NCBI RefSeq assembly: GCF_040276085.1
Contig: NZ_JBELOK010000013.1
Span: 1 to 46,362 of the forward strand
Source: Castellaniella sp040276085
GTDB lineage: Bacteria > Pseudomonadota > Gammaproteobacteria > Burkholderiales > Burkholderiaceae_B
DNA length: 46,362 nt
Reading direction: 5' to 3'
This document shows positions 23,868 through 33,615 of this stretch, piece by piece. A model generated the notes under the pieces. That model was not told the origin of the DNA, did no database searches, and saw only the letters and a program-made list of their open reading frames with translations. The number at the start of each line of letters is the position of its first letter. Positions within the stretch are counted from its first letter, which is position 1. The translations under genes and the position numbers were made by a program.

Positions 23868-25439
23868 ATGCTGGATGCAAACCTCAAAGGACAATTAGGA
23901 ACCTACCTCGAGCGGGTCAGTCAACCCGTCGAGCTGCGGGCCGCCCTGGATGGCAGCGCCCAAGCCCAAGAACTGCGCGCCTTTCTGGAAGAAATCGGCA
24001 GCCTGTCCGATCTCATCACCGTGATCGACGCCCCGGCGGGCGATCACCGTGTGCCCTCATTTGAAATTGCCCGTACGGGTACTGATATTGGCGTGCGCTT
24101 TGCCGGTATTCCGCTGGGGCACGAATTCACCTCGCTGGTGCTGGCGCTGTTGCAGGTGGGGGGCCATCCGCCCAAGCTGGATGATGCCGTCATCGAGCAG
24201 ATCCGCGCCTTGCCGGGCGACTACCACTTCGAAACCTATTTCTCCCTGTCGTGCCAAAACTGCCCGGATGTCGTGCAGGCACTCAATGTGATGTCGGTCA
24301 TCAACCCGCGCATCCATCACGTGGCTATCGATGGCGCCTTGTTCCAGGACGAAGTCCAGCGCCGCGAGATCCTCTCGGTGCCGGCCGTGTTCCTTAATGG
24401 CGAGCTCTTCCATCAGGGGCGTGCCGGGGTTGAAGAACTCCTGGCCATGCTGGATGTGGGCGACGATCAGGCCAAGGTAGATGCCTTGAACGCCCGTGGC
24501 GAATTCGATGTGCTGGTGGTGGGCGGTGGCCCGGCCGGAGCTGCGGCGGCTGTGTATGCGGCACGCAAGGGTATTGCCACTGGTGTGGTGGCCGAGCGCT
24601 TCGGCGGCCAGGTGCTGGATACCATGGCCATCGAAAACTACCTCTCGGTACTGGAAACCGAAGGCCCCAAGTTCGGTGTCGCACTCGAGCAGCACGTCAA
24701 GGCCTACGAAGTAGACATCATGAACCTGCAGCGGGCCACCCGCCTGGTGCCGGGCAAGTCGATTCAGGTCGAGTTGGCCAATGGTGCGGTGCTGAAGGCC
24801 AAGAACGTGATTCTCTCCACCGGTGCCCGCTGGCGGCACATCAACGTGCCTGGCGAAGACGAATACCGCAATCGTGGTGTGGCGTATTGCCCGCACTGTG
24901 ATGGTCCTTTATTCAAGGGCAAGCGCGTGTCCGTCATCGGCGGTGGCAACTCGGGTGTAGAGGCTGCCATTGATCTCGCCGGTATTGTGGGTCATGTCAC
25001 CCTGATCGAATACGGCGACGTCCTGCGGGCCGACGAAGTGCTGCAACGCAAGTTGCGCAGCATGGCCAATGTGCAGATCATCACGTCCGCACAAACCACC
25101 GAGATTCACGGTGACGGCAAGCGTGTCACGGGCCTCAGCTACAAAGACCGTCGCAGCGGCGAGCTGCATCAAGTCGAACTCGAAGGTGTGTTTATCCAGA
25201 TTGGTCTGGTGCCCAATACCGAATGGCTCAAGGGTGTGGTCGAGCTCACTCCGCATGGCGAGATTGTGGTGGATGCCCGTGGCCAGACGTCTGTGCCTGG
25301 GGTATTTGCTGCCGGAGACGCCACCACGGTGCCGTACAAGCAGATCATCATCGCGGCGGGAGATGGCGCCAAGGCAGCGCTTTCGGCCTTCGATCACCTG
25401 ATCCGCTCGTCGGTTGAGCCCGAGGCCGCTGTGGCCTGA
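23868..25439 (+). CDS. ahpF: Alkyl hydroperoxide reductase AhpF
   Basis: 523 residues. The N-terminal tandem thioredoxin-fold domain carries C129/C132 (SCQNC). The thioredoxin-reductase-like part has an FAD motif VVGGGPAGAAAA (about 214-225), the active disulfide C341/C344 (YCPHCDGP) and an NAD(P)H motif VIGGGNSGVEAA. It transfers electrons from NADH to AhpC. 165 nt separate it from ahpC, with an attenuating hairpin between. Confidence 0.98.
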   Translation: MLDANLKGQLGTYLERVSQPVELRAALDGSAQAQELRAFLEEIGSLSDLITVIDAPAGDHRVPSFEIARTGTDIGVRFAGIPLGHEFTSLVLALLQVGGHPPKLDDAVIEQIRALPGDYHFETYFSLSCQNCPDVVQALNVMSVINPRIHHVAIDGALFQDEVQRREILSVPAVFLNGELFHQGRAGVEELLAMLDVGDDQAKVDALNARGEFDVLVVGGGPAGAAAAVYAARKGIATGVVAERFGGQVLDTMAIENYLSVLETEGPKFGVALEQHVKAYEVDIMNLQRATRLVPGKSIQVELANGAVLKAKNVILSTGARWRHINVPGEDEYRNRGVAYCPHCDGPLFKGKRVSVIGGGNSGVEAAIDLAGIVGHVTLIEYGDVLRADEVLQRKLRSMANVQIITSAQTTEIHGDGKRVTGLSYKDRRSGELHQVELEGVFIQIGLVPNTEWLKGVVELTPHGEIVVDARGQTSVPGVFAAGDATTVPYKQIIIAAGDGAKAALSAFDHLIRSSVEPEAAVA

Positions 25440-25455
25440 TCACCAGAGCCCCGCC

Positions 25456-26097
25456 ATGCTGTCGCAATACGGTGTTCTGGACGTCTGGACATATATCGCC
25501 GGCACAATCTTTATTGTGCTGCTGCCCGGCCCCAACTCTTTGTTTGTCCTGGTTACCGGGGCAGGGCGGGGCGTGCGGGCGGGCTACCAGGCAGCATTTG
25601 GGGTGTTTCTGGGTGATGCCATCCTGATGACGCTCACCGCAGCAGGCGCTGCTTCGGTGTTGCGTCTTTTGCCCGTGGTGTTTCTGGCACTCAAGGCTGT
25701 GGGCGCAATTTACCTTGCCTATTTGGGTGCGCGCCTGCTGTGGTCGGCGTGGCACCCTGGGCAACCGTCTGCCACCACCACCGTGTCCAGTGCCGGTGGG
25801 CGTCCGTTCCAAAAGGCCTTGTTGCTCAGTTTGCTGAATCCCAAGGCCATTTTGTTTTTGCTGTCCTTCTTTGTGCAGTTTGTCGATCCGGCTTACGCAC
25901 ACCCGGCATTGTCGTTTCTGATTCTTGCCGCTATTTTGCAGCTGTGCAGCGCGTTGTATTTGTCGGCGCTGATCTTCGGCGGGGCGCGGCTGGCGGCTGC
26001 CTTTCGTCGCCGGCCGGGGGTGGCACGCACGGGCAGTGCGCTGGTGGGAGCCCTGTTTCTGTGGTTTGCCGGGCGCATGGCACTGGACGCCGGGTGA
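25456..26097 (+). CDS. LysE-family amino acid exporter (LeuE-like)
   Basis: 213 residues with six predicted transmembrane segments. The family opening is VLLPGPNSLFVLVTGAGRG (about 20-40), followed by FGVFLGDAILM and the second-half motif KALLLSLLNPKAILFLLSFF. LysE/RhtB proteins export amino acids or homoserine lactone-like compounds; this resembles LeuE, but the substrate cannot be fixed. The ATG at 25456 lies 16 nt after the ahpF stop, so it may be read with ahpCF. Confidence 0.9.
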   Translation: MLSQYGVLDVWTYIAGTIFIVLLPGPNSLFVLVTGAGRGVRAGYQAAFGVFLGDAILMTLTAAGAASVLRLLPVVFLALKAVGAIYLAYLGARLLWSAWHPGQPSATTTVSSAGGRPFQKALLLSLLNPKAILFLLSFFVQFVDPAYAHPALSFLILAAILQLCSALYLSALIFGGARLAAAFRRRPGVARTGSALVGALFLWFAGRMALDAG

Positions 26098-26310
26098 CAT
26101 CATTCATCACGCTGCGTTAATATCCAACATTCACTCATCGTGATGAGTCAGCCGATATTGCCGGACAGGCCCGCGAGATGCGCCTGACACGCTCTTTGGT
26201 GCAGGCAATCCGGGGTCCCTAGGGGTTTATCCCCTTTAGGCCCTTATAGGCATCCTGAGTAGAATTTTTCGAATCCCGGCTGTTTCACCTTGATTCGAAC
26301 AGGACACTGC

Positions 26311-27846
26311 ATGCCCCCGCGTCTGGCCTTGCGCCATATCACCAAGTCTTACCCGGCCGTACTGGCCAACGACGACATCGATCTCACCGTCGAACCCGGT
26401 CAAATTCACGCGGTGTTGGGTGAAAACGGTGCCGGCAAGTCCACGCTGATGAAAATCATCTACGGGGTAGTACGCCCGGATGTCGGCACGGTGCAGTGGG
26501 ATGGCGACACCGTACAAATCGCCAGCCCCGCCGAGGCCCGCGCACTGGGCCTGGGGATGGTGTTTCAGCACTTCTCGCTGTTTGATACCTTAACCGTCAC
26601 CGAAAACATTGCCCTGGGCCTGGCCCCGGGCACCCCTTTGCAGGTATTGGCCCAGCGCATCTCCGAGACCGCCAGCCAGTATGGTCTGGATGTGCAGCCG
26701 CATCGCCATGTACACACCCTGTCGGTGGGCGAGCGTCAACGCGTCGAAATCGTGCGCGCTTTGCTGGGCAAACCCCGCTTGTTGATTCTCGACGAGCCTA
26801 CCTCCGTGCTCACGCCCCAGGCTGTGCTGCGGCTCTTCGAGGTATTGCGCCAACTGGCGGCCGAGGGCTGCAGCATTTTGTACATCAGCCACAAGCTCGA
26901 CGAAATCCGCAGCCTGTGTCATTGCTGTACGGTCATGCGCGCCGGCCGGGTCACCGGCGTGTGTGATCCCCGCGAAGAAACCGAAGCCAGTCTGTCGCGC
27001 CTGATGATCGGTGCCGATCTGCCGGTACAGCACCGCCAGGCCCGCGAGCCCGGCCCCGTGGTGCTGCAGGTGCAGCAGCTCGATCTCCCGCAAGCACATC
27101 CGTTTGCCACACCCTTGTCGCAAGTGTCCTTCGATGTGCATGCCGGCGAGATCCTGGGTATTGCCGGGGTGTCGGGCAACGGGCAGCAAGAACTCATGGG
27201 CGTGCTCTCGGGCGAAGACCGCCGCAGCAGCGCTGCCGCCATCCAGATGGATGGCGCGCCCATCGGCCATCAGCCTACGGCTTGGCGGCGTGCACAGGGT
27301 CTGGCCTTTGTGCCCGAAGAGCGCCTCGGGCGCGGTGCGGTGCCCGAGATCTCCCTCGCGCGCAACTTGCTGCTTTCGCACCAGGGGCCGCAAACCCTCA
27401 GTCACGGCTGGATCCGTACCGGTGCCGTGCAACGCATCACCACCGAAATCCTGCAGCGTTTCCGGGTAAAGGCTGCCGGCCCGCATGCACTGGCAGGCAG
27501 TCTGTCGGGGGGTAACCTGCAAAAATATATCGTGGGGCGCGAAGTCGTACGCAACCCGCGTCTGCTCATCATCGCCCAGCCCACCTGGGGGGTTGATGTC
27601 GGTGCCGCCGCGCAAATCCACGCCGAGCTCCTCGCCTTGCGTGATGCCGGCTGCGCCATTTTGCTTATTTCCGAAGAACTCGACGAGCTCCTTGAGCTTT
27701 CGGATCGTGTGGTGGTGATGGCCAAGGGCCGGGTATCACCCGCCTTGGCCCGCGATCACGCCGATCGCGAACAGATCGGCCAGTGGATGAGCGGCCTTTG
27801 GCCGGGCGCCCAGTCAGATAACACCCCGGAGCCCGCTCATGCTTGA
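26311..27846 (+). CDS. ABC transporter ATP-binding protein, BMP/nucleoside-uptake type
   Basis: 511 residues with two fused ABC domains. Domain 1: Walker A GENGAGKST (about 37-45), signature LSVGERQRVEIVRALL, Walker B RLLILDEPTSVLTP. Domain 2 has the degenerate A-loop VSGNGQQEL, signature LSGGNLQKYIVGREV and LLIIAQPTWGVDVGAA, all typical of sugar/nucleoside importers that use a BMP-type receptor. The ATG at 26311 (AGGA 9 nt upstream) is preferred to the TTG at 26290. It overlaps the next gene by 8 nt. Confidence 0.95.
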   Translation: MPPRLALRHITKSYPAVLANDDIDLTVEPGQIHAVLGENGAGKSTLMKIIYGVVRPDVGTVQWDGDTVQIASPAEARALGLGMVFQHFSLFDTLTVTENIALGLAPGTPLQVLAQRISETASQYGLDVQPHRHVHTLSVGERQRVEIVRALLGKPRLLILDEPTSVLTPQAVLRLFEVLRQLAAEGCSILYISHKLDEIRSLCHCCTVMRAGRVTGVCDPREETEASLSRLMIGADLPVQHRQAREPGPVVLQVQQLDLPQAHPFATPLSQVSFDVHAGEILGIAGVSGNGQQELMGVLSGEDRRSSAAAIQMDGAPIGHQPTAWRRAQGLAFVPEERLGRGAVPEISLARNLLLSHQGPQTLSHGWIRTGAVQRITTEILQRFRVKAAGPHALAGSLSGGNLQKYIVGREVVRNPRLLIIAQPTWGVDVGAAAQIHAELLALRDAGCAILLISEELDELLELSDRVVVMAKGRVSPALARDHADREQIGQWMSGLWPGAQSDNTPEPAHA

Positions 27847-28903
27847 ACTCGTTGCCCGTGCCGAACCCTCCCGCCGGATGGCATGGCTGTCGCCACTGCT
27901 GGCACTGGGCCTTACGGCTCTTTGCGGCGTGCTTATGTTTCTGGCGGTGGGCAAGTCGCCCCTGCAGGGCCTGGGGGTGTTCTTTATCGAGCCACTCAGC
28001 AGCTTGCGTGGCTGGTCCGAAATCGGCGTCAAGGTGGCCCCGCTTCTGCTGTGCGCGGTGGGCCTGGCGCTGTGTTTTCGCGCCAATATTTTCAATATCG
28101 GGGCCGAAGGCCAACTGGTGCTGGGTGCCATTACCTCCGGCGCGTTCATTTTGCAGTTCGACGACGGTTCGGGTACGGGGGGCGGCCCCCTGATGATCAC
28201 CTTGGCTTTGGTGGCCGGTGCCTTGGGCGGAGCATTCTGGGCTGGGCTGGTGGCCTGGCTCAAAGACCGCTATCACGCCAACGAGATCCTCGTGTCCCTG
28301 ATGCTCGTTTATGTGGCGCAGTTGCTGCTCAGCTATCTGGTGCATGGCGTCATGCGCGATCCCGACGGCTTTGGCTTCCCGCAGTCGCGCCTGTTTGATT
28401 TTGGCTTTTTGTTGCCGGTGTGGCCGGGCACCCGCCTGCATCTGGGGATTGTCCTGGCGCTGGTGGCAGCGTTGCTGGCATGGCTGCTGTTGTCACGCCT
28501 GTTTGCCGGCTATCGTCTAACCGTCGGCGGCCTGGCCCCTTTGGCTGCGCGCTATGCTGGGTTTTCATCCCGGCGGGCGTTATGGGGTTGCATGCTGGGC
28601 TCGGGTGCGCTGGCAGGTGTCGCCGGTGCCTGCGAAATCATGGGGCCCATCGGCCAGCTCACGCCGTCTGTGTCGCCTGGTTACGGGTTTGCGGCCATCA
28701 TTGTGGCGTTTGTCGGCCGGCTGCATCCCATCGGGGTGGTCTTTGCCAGTTTCATCATGGCCTTGTTCTATATTGGTGGCGAGCTCTCCCAAACACGTCT
28801 GGGCATGCCCAGCGCCATCACCGGCATTTTCCAGGGGATCTTGCTGTTCTCCCTGCTGGCCTGTGATGTCCTGATCTATCAACGTTTGCGCTGGAGGTCC
28901 TGA
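27839..28903 (+). CDS. ABC transporter permease 1 (nucleoside/BMP type)
   Basis: 354-residue inner-membrane protein with about ten hydrophobic segments. It contains GLALCFRANIFNIGAEGQLVL, the signature of the first permease of BPD_transp_2-family nucleoside importers, and GYGFAAIIVAFVGRLHPIGV near the C-terminus. It overlaps the ATPase gene by 8 nt and is followed by the second permease after 2 nt. Confidence 0.94.
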   Translation: MLELVARAEPSRRMAWLSPLLALGLTALCGVLMFLAVGKSPLQGLGVFFIEPLSSLRGWSEIGVKVAPLLLCAVGLALCFRANIFNIGAEGQLVLGAITSGAFILQFDDGSGTGGGPLMITLALVAGALGGAFWAGLVAWLKDRYHANEILVSLMLVYVAQLLLSYLVHGVMRDPDGFGFPQSRLFDFGFLLPVWPGTRLHLGIVLALVAALLAWLLLSRLFAGYRLTVGGLAPLAARYAGFSSRRALWGCMLGSGALAGVAGACEIMGPIGQLTPSVSPGYGFAAIIVAFVGRLHPIGVVFASFIMALFYIGGELSQTRLGMPSAITGIFQGILLFSLLACDVLIYQRLRWRS

Positions 28904-28905
28904 TC

Positions 28906-29823
28906 ATGGATGCCTTGGCCCCACTGATCGCCGCCGCCATGAACGCGGGCACGCCGCTGATGCTCGCGGCGCTGGGCTTATTGATCAACGAAAAATCCGG
29001 TGTCATCAATCTGGGCTCCGAAGGCATGATGCTGGTGGCTGCCGCCCTGGGGTTTGCACTTGCCGTGCAAACCGGCAGCCCAGCCGTGGGTTTTATCGGG
29101 GGTGCGCTGGTTGGTGCCCTGATGGCCGGGCTTTTTGCCTGGCTGGTGGTGTGGCTGGGGGCCAATCAGGTGGCCTGTGGTCTGGCCCTGTCGCTTTTCG
29201 GGGTAGGGGTGTCGGCATCCATCGGCTTGCCGTATGTGGGCGCCACCATCCAGATCTCTACCTGGTCGGTTCCGCTGCTGGGTGATATCCCCTTTGTGGG
29301 CCCGGCGCTGTTTCAGCATCATCCCATGGTATATGGCGCCCTGGCCCTGGCCGTGTTGTTGTCGTGGTTCTTGTATCGCACCCGTGCCGGCCTGGTGTTG
29401 CGGGCTGTCGGTGAATCCCCCGAATCCGCCCACTCGCTGGGGTACTCGGTGCGCCGCATCCGCCTGGTGGCCCTGCTGTTTGGCGGGGCGTGCTGTGGCC
29501 TGGCTGGGGCGTTCATGTCTTTGGTGTACACCCCGATGTGGGTCGAGAACATGGTGGCCGGGCGCGGCTGGATCGCCCTGGCGCTTACCCCCTTTGCCAC
29601 CTGGCGGCCTTTGCGGGTGCTGATAGGGGCTTATCTGTTTGGTGGCATCACCATCCTTACGTTCCACATGCAGGCGCTGGGCGTGCCTATTGCCTCGCAG
29701 CTGCTGTCCATGCTGCCATACCTGGCCACCATCCTGGTGCTAGTGCTGATTTCCCGCAACGTCAACTGGATACGCATCAATATGCCAGCTTCGCTGGGGC
29801 GGGCCTTTAACCCTAACCATTAA
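28906..29823 (+). CDS. ABC transporter permease 2 (nucleoside/BMP type)
   Basis: 305-residue inner-membrane partner of permease 1. It has the matching signature LLINEKSGVINLGSEGMMLV (about 25-45) and RAVGESPESAHSLGYSV, a cytoplasmic coupling loop for the ATPase. About nine hydrophobic segments. Confidence 0.94.
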   Translation: MDALAPLIAAAMNAGTPLMLAALGLLINEKSGVINLGSEGMMLVAAALGFALAVQTGSPAVGFIGGALVGALMAGLFAWLVVWLGANQVACGLALSLFGVGVSASIGLPYVGATIQISTWSVPLLGDIPFVGPALFQHHPMVYGALALAVLLSWFLYRTRAGLVLRAVGESPESAHSLGYSVRRIRLVALLFGGACCGLAGAFMSLVYTPMWVENMVAGRGWIALALTPFATWRPLRVLIGAYLFGGITILTFHMQALGVPIASQLLSMLPYLATILVLVLISRNVNWIRINMPASLGRAFNPNH

Positions 29824-29907
29824 CCCCAAGGCTGTTGCGCTGCGGCGCCAGCTCCTGCTTAACCGGTAAGATTTCATTCACCGACTCGAACCACGGAGAT
29901 TTCCGCC

Positions 29908-30993
29908 ATGAATACAGCTTCGATTCTTAAAACCCTGGGGGTGGCCACCGCGGCCGCCTGCCTGTGGGCAGCAGGTCCGGCCTCGGCCCAAGAGCCCCTC
30001 AAAATCGGCTTTGTCTATGTCAGTCCAGTGGGCGAAGCCGGCTGGACGTGGCAGCAGGATCTGGGCCGCAAGTACATGGAAGAACAGCTAGGCGACAAAA
30101 TCAAGACGCAAATTGTTGAAAACGTACCCGAGGGCGCCGATGCCGATCGTGTTATCCGCGATCTGGCCCAGCAAGGCAACAAGCTCATTTTCACCACGTC
30201 GTTTGGCTTCATGAACCCCACCATCAAGGTGGCGCGCCAGTTCCCGGACGTCAAATTTGTGCACTCCACGGGCTACAAAACGGCGCCCAACGTGGCCACC
30301 ACCAACGCCCGCTTTTACCAGGCCCGCTATGTGGCAGGCGTGCTGGCTGGCCATAAAACACAAACCGGTGTCGTCGGCTATGTGGGTGCGTATCCCATCC
30401 CCGAGGTTCTGCAGGGTATCAACGCCTTTACGCGCGGCCTGCGTAGCGTCAAACCCGATGCTACGGTGCGGGTGATCATGGTCAACAGTTGGTTTGATCC
30501 GGGCAAAGAGCGTGATGCTGCTTTGGCCTTGCTGGATCAGGGTGCTGATATTGTCACCCATCACACCGACTCCACTGCCACTGTGCAAGCGGCCGAAGAA
30601 CGCGGCAAATTTGCCATTGCCTATCACTCCGACATGCTTAAGTTCGGACCGCATGCCCAGCTGGCTGCCGTCACCCATCACTGGGGCCCGTACTTTACCC
30701 GTGAGGCCAAGGCCGTCCTGGATGGCACCTGGAAACCCGACCAAGTCTGGGGTGGCTTCAAAGAGCACATGGTTGATCTCGAGGGCTTTGGCCCTGCCGT
30801 CGACGACGCGCTGAAGGCCGAGCTTAAAGTCAAAGAAGACGCCATTGCTGATGGCAGCCTTAATGTCTTTGCCGCACCGATCAAAACCAATCAGGGCAAG
30901 GTGGTGCTGGCCGAGGGTGCGCTGGATGATGCCGGGCTGAATGCCATGGATTATTACGTCGAAGGCGTTGTGGGCGAGCTCAGCAAAAACTAA
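29908..30993 (+). CDS. BMP-family substrate-binding protein of the ABC importer
   Basis: 361 residues with a Sec signal peptide (cleavage near ASAQE, about residue 27; no lipobox cysteine, so it is soluble periplasmic). Mature motifs: IGFVYVSPVGEAGWTWQQD, an ADRVIRDLAQQGNKLIFTTS block, then GYVGAYPIPEVLQGINAF and HHTDSTATVQAA. BMP/PnrA-type receptors bind purine nucleosides or related purines; the ligand here is not determined. Last gene of the importer operon. Its stop overlaps the stop of the convergent thioesterase gene by 3 nt. Confidence 0.94.
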   Translation: MNTASILKTLGVATAAACLWAAGPASAQEPLKIGFVYVSPVGEAGWTWQQDLGRKYMEEQLGDKIKTQIVENVPEGADADRVIRDLAQQGNKLIFTTSFGFMNPTIKVARQFPDVKFVHSTGYKTAPNVATTNARFYQARYVAGVLAGHKTQTGVVGYVGAYPIPEVLQGINAFTRGLRSVKPDATVRVIMVNSWFDPGKERDAALALLDQGADIVTHHTDSTATVQAAEERGKFAIAYHSDMLKFGPHAQLAAVTHHWGPYFTREAKAVLDGTWKPDQVWGGFKEHMVDLEGFGPAVDDALKAELKVKEDAIADGSLNVFAAPIKTNQGKVVLAEGALDDAGLNAMDYYVEGVVGELSKN

Positions 30994-31442
30994 GCCGCCT
31001 TGCGGGGTACCGACCACGTACTCATTACCTGAGCCACGGGGTCGCCCCCGCTTTCAGGTAGCAGCAGTACCTCACCGGCCGTCATGCGGCCGGTTTTTAA
31101 TATCTTGGCCTGTGCAATGATGCCGCCCGCGGGGGCTCCGCGCAAAAAGTGGATAGTGAGGCTGGCCGTGACGGCCTCTGGTACGCCGGTGGCGCTGACC
31201 ACCGCCGCATACAGAGCCAGATCCGCCAGTCCCATCAACATGGGGCCTGCCACAATGCCGCCCAAGCGCTGATTGGATGGGTTGGGTGGCAGCCGTAATG
31301 TGGCCTGGCCATGGCGGATATCCTTGATCTCGATACCCAGTACGGCCGCAAAGGGGTGCAGACGTGCCAGCAGATCTTCAAACTCTTTGATGGTGATGCA
31401 CGATGGCGGCAAGGTATCCGCCAGGGAAGAAACGCTTGTCAT
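30990..31442 (-). CDS. PaaI-family thioesterase (hotdog fold)
   Basis: 150 residues from ATG 31442 (an ATG at 31469 is possible; neither has a strong ribosome site). Hotdog-fold motifs: SNQRLGGIVAGPMLMGLADL (the G-G-x-V-x-G-P helix with a catalytic-type Asp) and VTASLTIHFLRGAP. Such enzymes hydrolyse acyl- or aryl-CoA thioesters in the cytosol. The substrate is unknown. Divergent from the copper chaperone gene. Confidence 0.88.
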   Translation of the reverse strand: MTSVSSLADTLPPSCITIKEFEDLLARLHPFAAVLGIEIKDIRHGQATLRLPPNPSNQRLGGIVAGPMLMGLADLALYAAVVSATGVPEAVTASLTIHFLRGAPAGGIIAQAKILKTGRMTAGEVLLLPESGGDPVAQVMSTWSVPRKAA

Positions 31443-31542
31443 GGCGCAAAGGTCGAGGGAAAAGGCCATAGTACACTGGCAAGAACCTGTGCAGCATTAC
31501 GCCACGGTGGCCCGCTGCACCTTCATTGATACAGGCCAGTCC

Positions 31543-32052
31543 ATGAAACGCGTGTGTGCTTCTCTCGGGATGTTTTCTTTAAGTTTTTTCGCAGTTGCCA
31601 GTGTCTGGGCAGCGGCGCCAGCAGCCACTACCTCTGCGGCCCCAGCCGAGGTCACGGCCGCCAATTGCTGGATTCGCCAGTTGCCGTCTCCGGCCCCTTC
31701 AGGCGGGTTCCTGGTGTTTCATAATGCCGGCCAGCAGGCCCGTCAGCTCACGTCCGCCAGCTCGCCCGATTACGGCCAGGTGATGATGCATCAAACCACC
31801 CAAGAAAGCGGTATGAGCAAAATGTCGATGGTGCATCAGGTGGCGGTGCCTGCCGGTGGCAGCCTGGCATTCAAGCCGGGCAGCTATCACCTGATGCTCG
31901 AGCAGCCCCGTGATGGCTTGAAGGTGGGCGATCACGTACAAGTCGAGTTTGTGCTTGATAACCAGCAGCAAGTGTCTGTGTCGTGCGAAGTCAAGGCGCC
32001 CAACGCCATGCCTGGCATGGGCAAGCACGGCATGAAGCATATGGCGCATTAA
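31543..32052 (+). CDS. Copper chaperone PCuA(C)-family protein
   Basis: 169 residues with a signal peptide (about 1-24, cleavage after VWA). The cupredoxin-like domain carries the copper ligands of the family: MMHQTTQESGMSKM and a later SYHLML, equivalent to the HM...M...HxM pattern. A Met/His-rich tail (MPGMGKHGMKHMAH) may add a second copper site. These periplasmic proteins deliver Cu(I) to cytochrome oxidase. No ScoI partner is adjacent. The ATG at 31543 is placed by the signal peptide; the long upstream frame is not coding. Confidence 0.92.
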   Translation: MKRVCASLGMFSLSFFAVASVWAAAPAATTSAAPAEVTAANCWIRQLPSPAPSGGFLVFHNAGQQARQLTSASSPDYGQVMMHQTTQESGMSKMSMVHQVAVPAGGSLAFKPGSYHLMLEQPRDGLKVGDHVQVEFVLDNQQQVSVSCEVKAPNAMPGMGKHGMKHMAH

Positions 32053-32075
32053 GCGCCTGGCGTGGGGCTGGGGCC

Positions 32076-32888
32076 TTACGCCACAAAATCCATCAGTGCC
32101 TTGTTAAACGCCCTAGGGTTGGCCAGGTTCATGCCGTGGGCAGCCAGGGCAATGCGCACACGCCGCGCGGCAGGCAGCCACTGCTGCAGACGATCCTGGC
32201 GGTTGCCGTATTTGGCCGGGCTATTGCTGCCACCCACCAACAATACCGGGCAGTGCAATGCCGAGACATCAGCCCCCCGCACGGCGCGGTTGGCTTCCTG
32301 TATCTGGGATATCAACGTCAGTGCGTTATCGCGCGCCATCTCTTTGAACCATGCCACCATCCGGCGCCAGGTGTCGGGGCCGTTGACGGTGTCGATAAAG
32401 GCCTGCAAGGCAGTATCGATGGCGCCCGCCTGCAGCTGTCGCACGGTGTCCGCATAAAACGGGGGTGTTTCGGGTTCGTCGTCAAACCGAAACCCTGGGT
32501 CGGCCAGCGTCAGCGACAAGCACAAGTCAGGCGCCTGGCGGGCAAATTCAAATGCCACCTGTGCGCCACGCGAGTGCCCCAGCACATGAACACCGGCTTG
32601 CAAGCCCAACTGGCGCACCAGATGAATAAGATCGTCTGCGTGACGATCGGTGCGGTAAGCCGCCATCGGGTGCGGGCGGGTATCGGGCCAGCAGCCGCGC
32701 AAACTGGGCGCAATCAATTGGTGGGATTGGCTCAGGGCTTCAAACTGCCAGCGCCAGTAGCGGTAGTCGCATAAAGAGCCATGAATCAGCAAAATGGGGC
32801 TGCCCTGCCGGCCCATGCGTGTGTAATGCAGCACGTCGCCATCGGGCAGGGCCAGCGTGTGTGGCGGTAAAACAGGAGCAGCCGGCAT
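32076..32888 (-). CDS. Alpha/beta hydrolase
   Basis: 270 residues. Oxyanion-hole motif LLIHGSLCDYRYW (about 34-45), nucleophile S106 in GHSRG and catalytic His H251 in AAHGMN. A cytosolic esterase/hydrolase fold with unknown substrate. Its start overlaps the cpoB stop by one base (TAATG), so it is translationally coupled to the tol-pal cluster, an unusual appendage to that operon. Confidence 0.9.
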   Translation of the reverse strand: MPAAPVLPPHTLALPDGDVLHYTRMGRQGSPILLIHGSLCDYRYWRWQFEALSQSHQLIAPSLRGCWPDTRPHPMAAYRTDRHADDLIHLVRQLGLQAGVHVLGHSRGAQVAFEFARQAPDLCLSLTLADPGFRFDDEPETPPFYADTVRQLQAGAIDTALQAFIDTVNGPDTWRRMVAWFKEMARDNALTLISQIQEANRAVRGADVSALHCPVLLVGGSNSPAKYGNRQDRLQQWLPAARRVRIALAAHGMNLANPRAFNKALMDFVA

Positions 32889-33577
32889 TACAGCAGTTTC
32901 AGTTGGCTTTTGGCGGTTTCGGCTGCGTTGCTGCTGGGGTAGTCTTTGATGATGCGTTGCAAGGTGGCCTTGGCGCCTTTCATGTCGTTTAACTCGATCT
33001 GATCGGTGGCCACCACCAGCAAGGCCTCTGGGGCGCGTGCGTCATCGGCATGTGCTTTTACCAGGGCTTGCATCGTCTGGATCGAGCCCTTGAAATCTTT
33101 GGCTGCGTATTGGCTGCTGCCTTGATAAAACTGCGCGTCGGCATTTAGCGTGCTGTCGGGATACGACTGCACAAACGTGGCAAAGCTGGCGGCGGCCTCT
33201 TTGTAGCGGCCATTGCGGTACTGATCCGCAGCTGCCTCGTAGGCGGCCCGTTGTTGGGGGTCATCCTGGGCCTGTGTGCCGGCACTGGGCGCATTGGCCG
33301 GGCCCTGAGGCGCCTGGGCTTGCCGGTTGAGTTGTCCAAGCTCTTCAAGACGGCCACGCATCAGGGCCATTTCCTGGTGCAGTTTGTCGATCTGATCGGC
33401 CAGTTGCAGGCGGGCCTGCTGATTTTGGTCTTTGATTTGCTGCAACTGCGTGCGCAGATCCAGGATCGCACGACGCGCTTCGTCATCCGTAAAAGCATGT
33501 GCGGGTGCTGCTGCCAGCGTCAGGGCCATCAAGGTGGCCACAGAAAGCGTGTTTAGACGATGGGTCAGGGCGTGCAT
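32888..33577 (-). CDS. cpoB: Cell division coordinator CpoB (YbgF)
   Basis: 229 residues. Signal peptide (about 1-28, AHAFT), an N-terminal coiled coil (about 35-85, DLRTQLQQIKDQNQQARLQL) that trimerises, a Gln/Ala/Pro linker, then TPR repeats (about 110-229: AYEAAADQYRNGRYKEAAAS, QFYQGSSQYAAKDFKGSI). It links Tol-Pal to peptidoglycan synthesis at division. Ribosome site AAAGGAAA. A strong terminator stands between pal and this gene. Confidence 0.93.
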   Translation of the reverse strand: MHALTHRLNTLSVATLMALTLAAAPAHAFTDDEARRAILDLRTQLQQIKDQNQQARLQLADQIDKLHQEMALMRGRLEELGQLNRQAQAPQGPANAPSAGTQAQDDPQQRAAYEAAADQYRNGRYKEAAASFATFVQSYPDSTLNADAQFYQGSSQYAAKDFKGSIQTMQALVKAHADDARAPEALLVVATDQIELNDMKGAKATLQRIIKDYPSSNAAETAKSQLKLL

Positions 33578-33615
33578 GGCATGTTTCCTTTGGGTCGAGA
33601 GGTCTGCATCAGAAT

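Noticed and set aside
26098..26310. Possible purine riboswitch before the BMP-type importer
   Set aside because: Only a short GGGG-TTTAT-CCCC hairpin (26218-26240) is present; the conserved core of the purine aptamer is absent.
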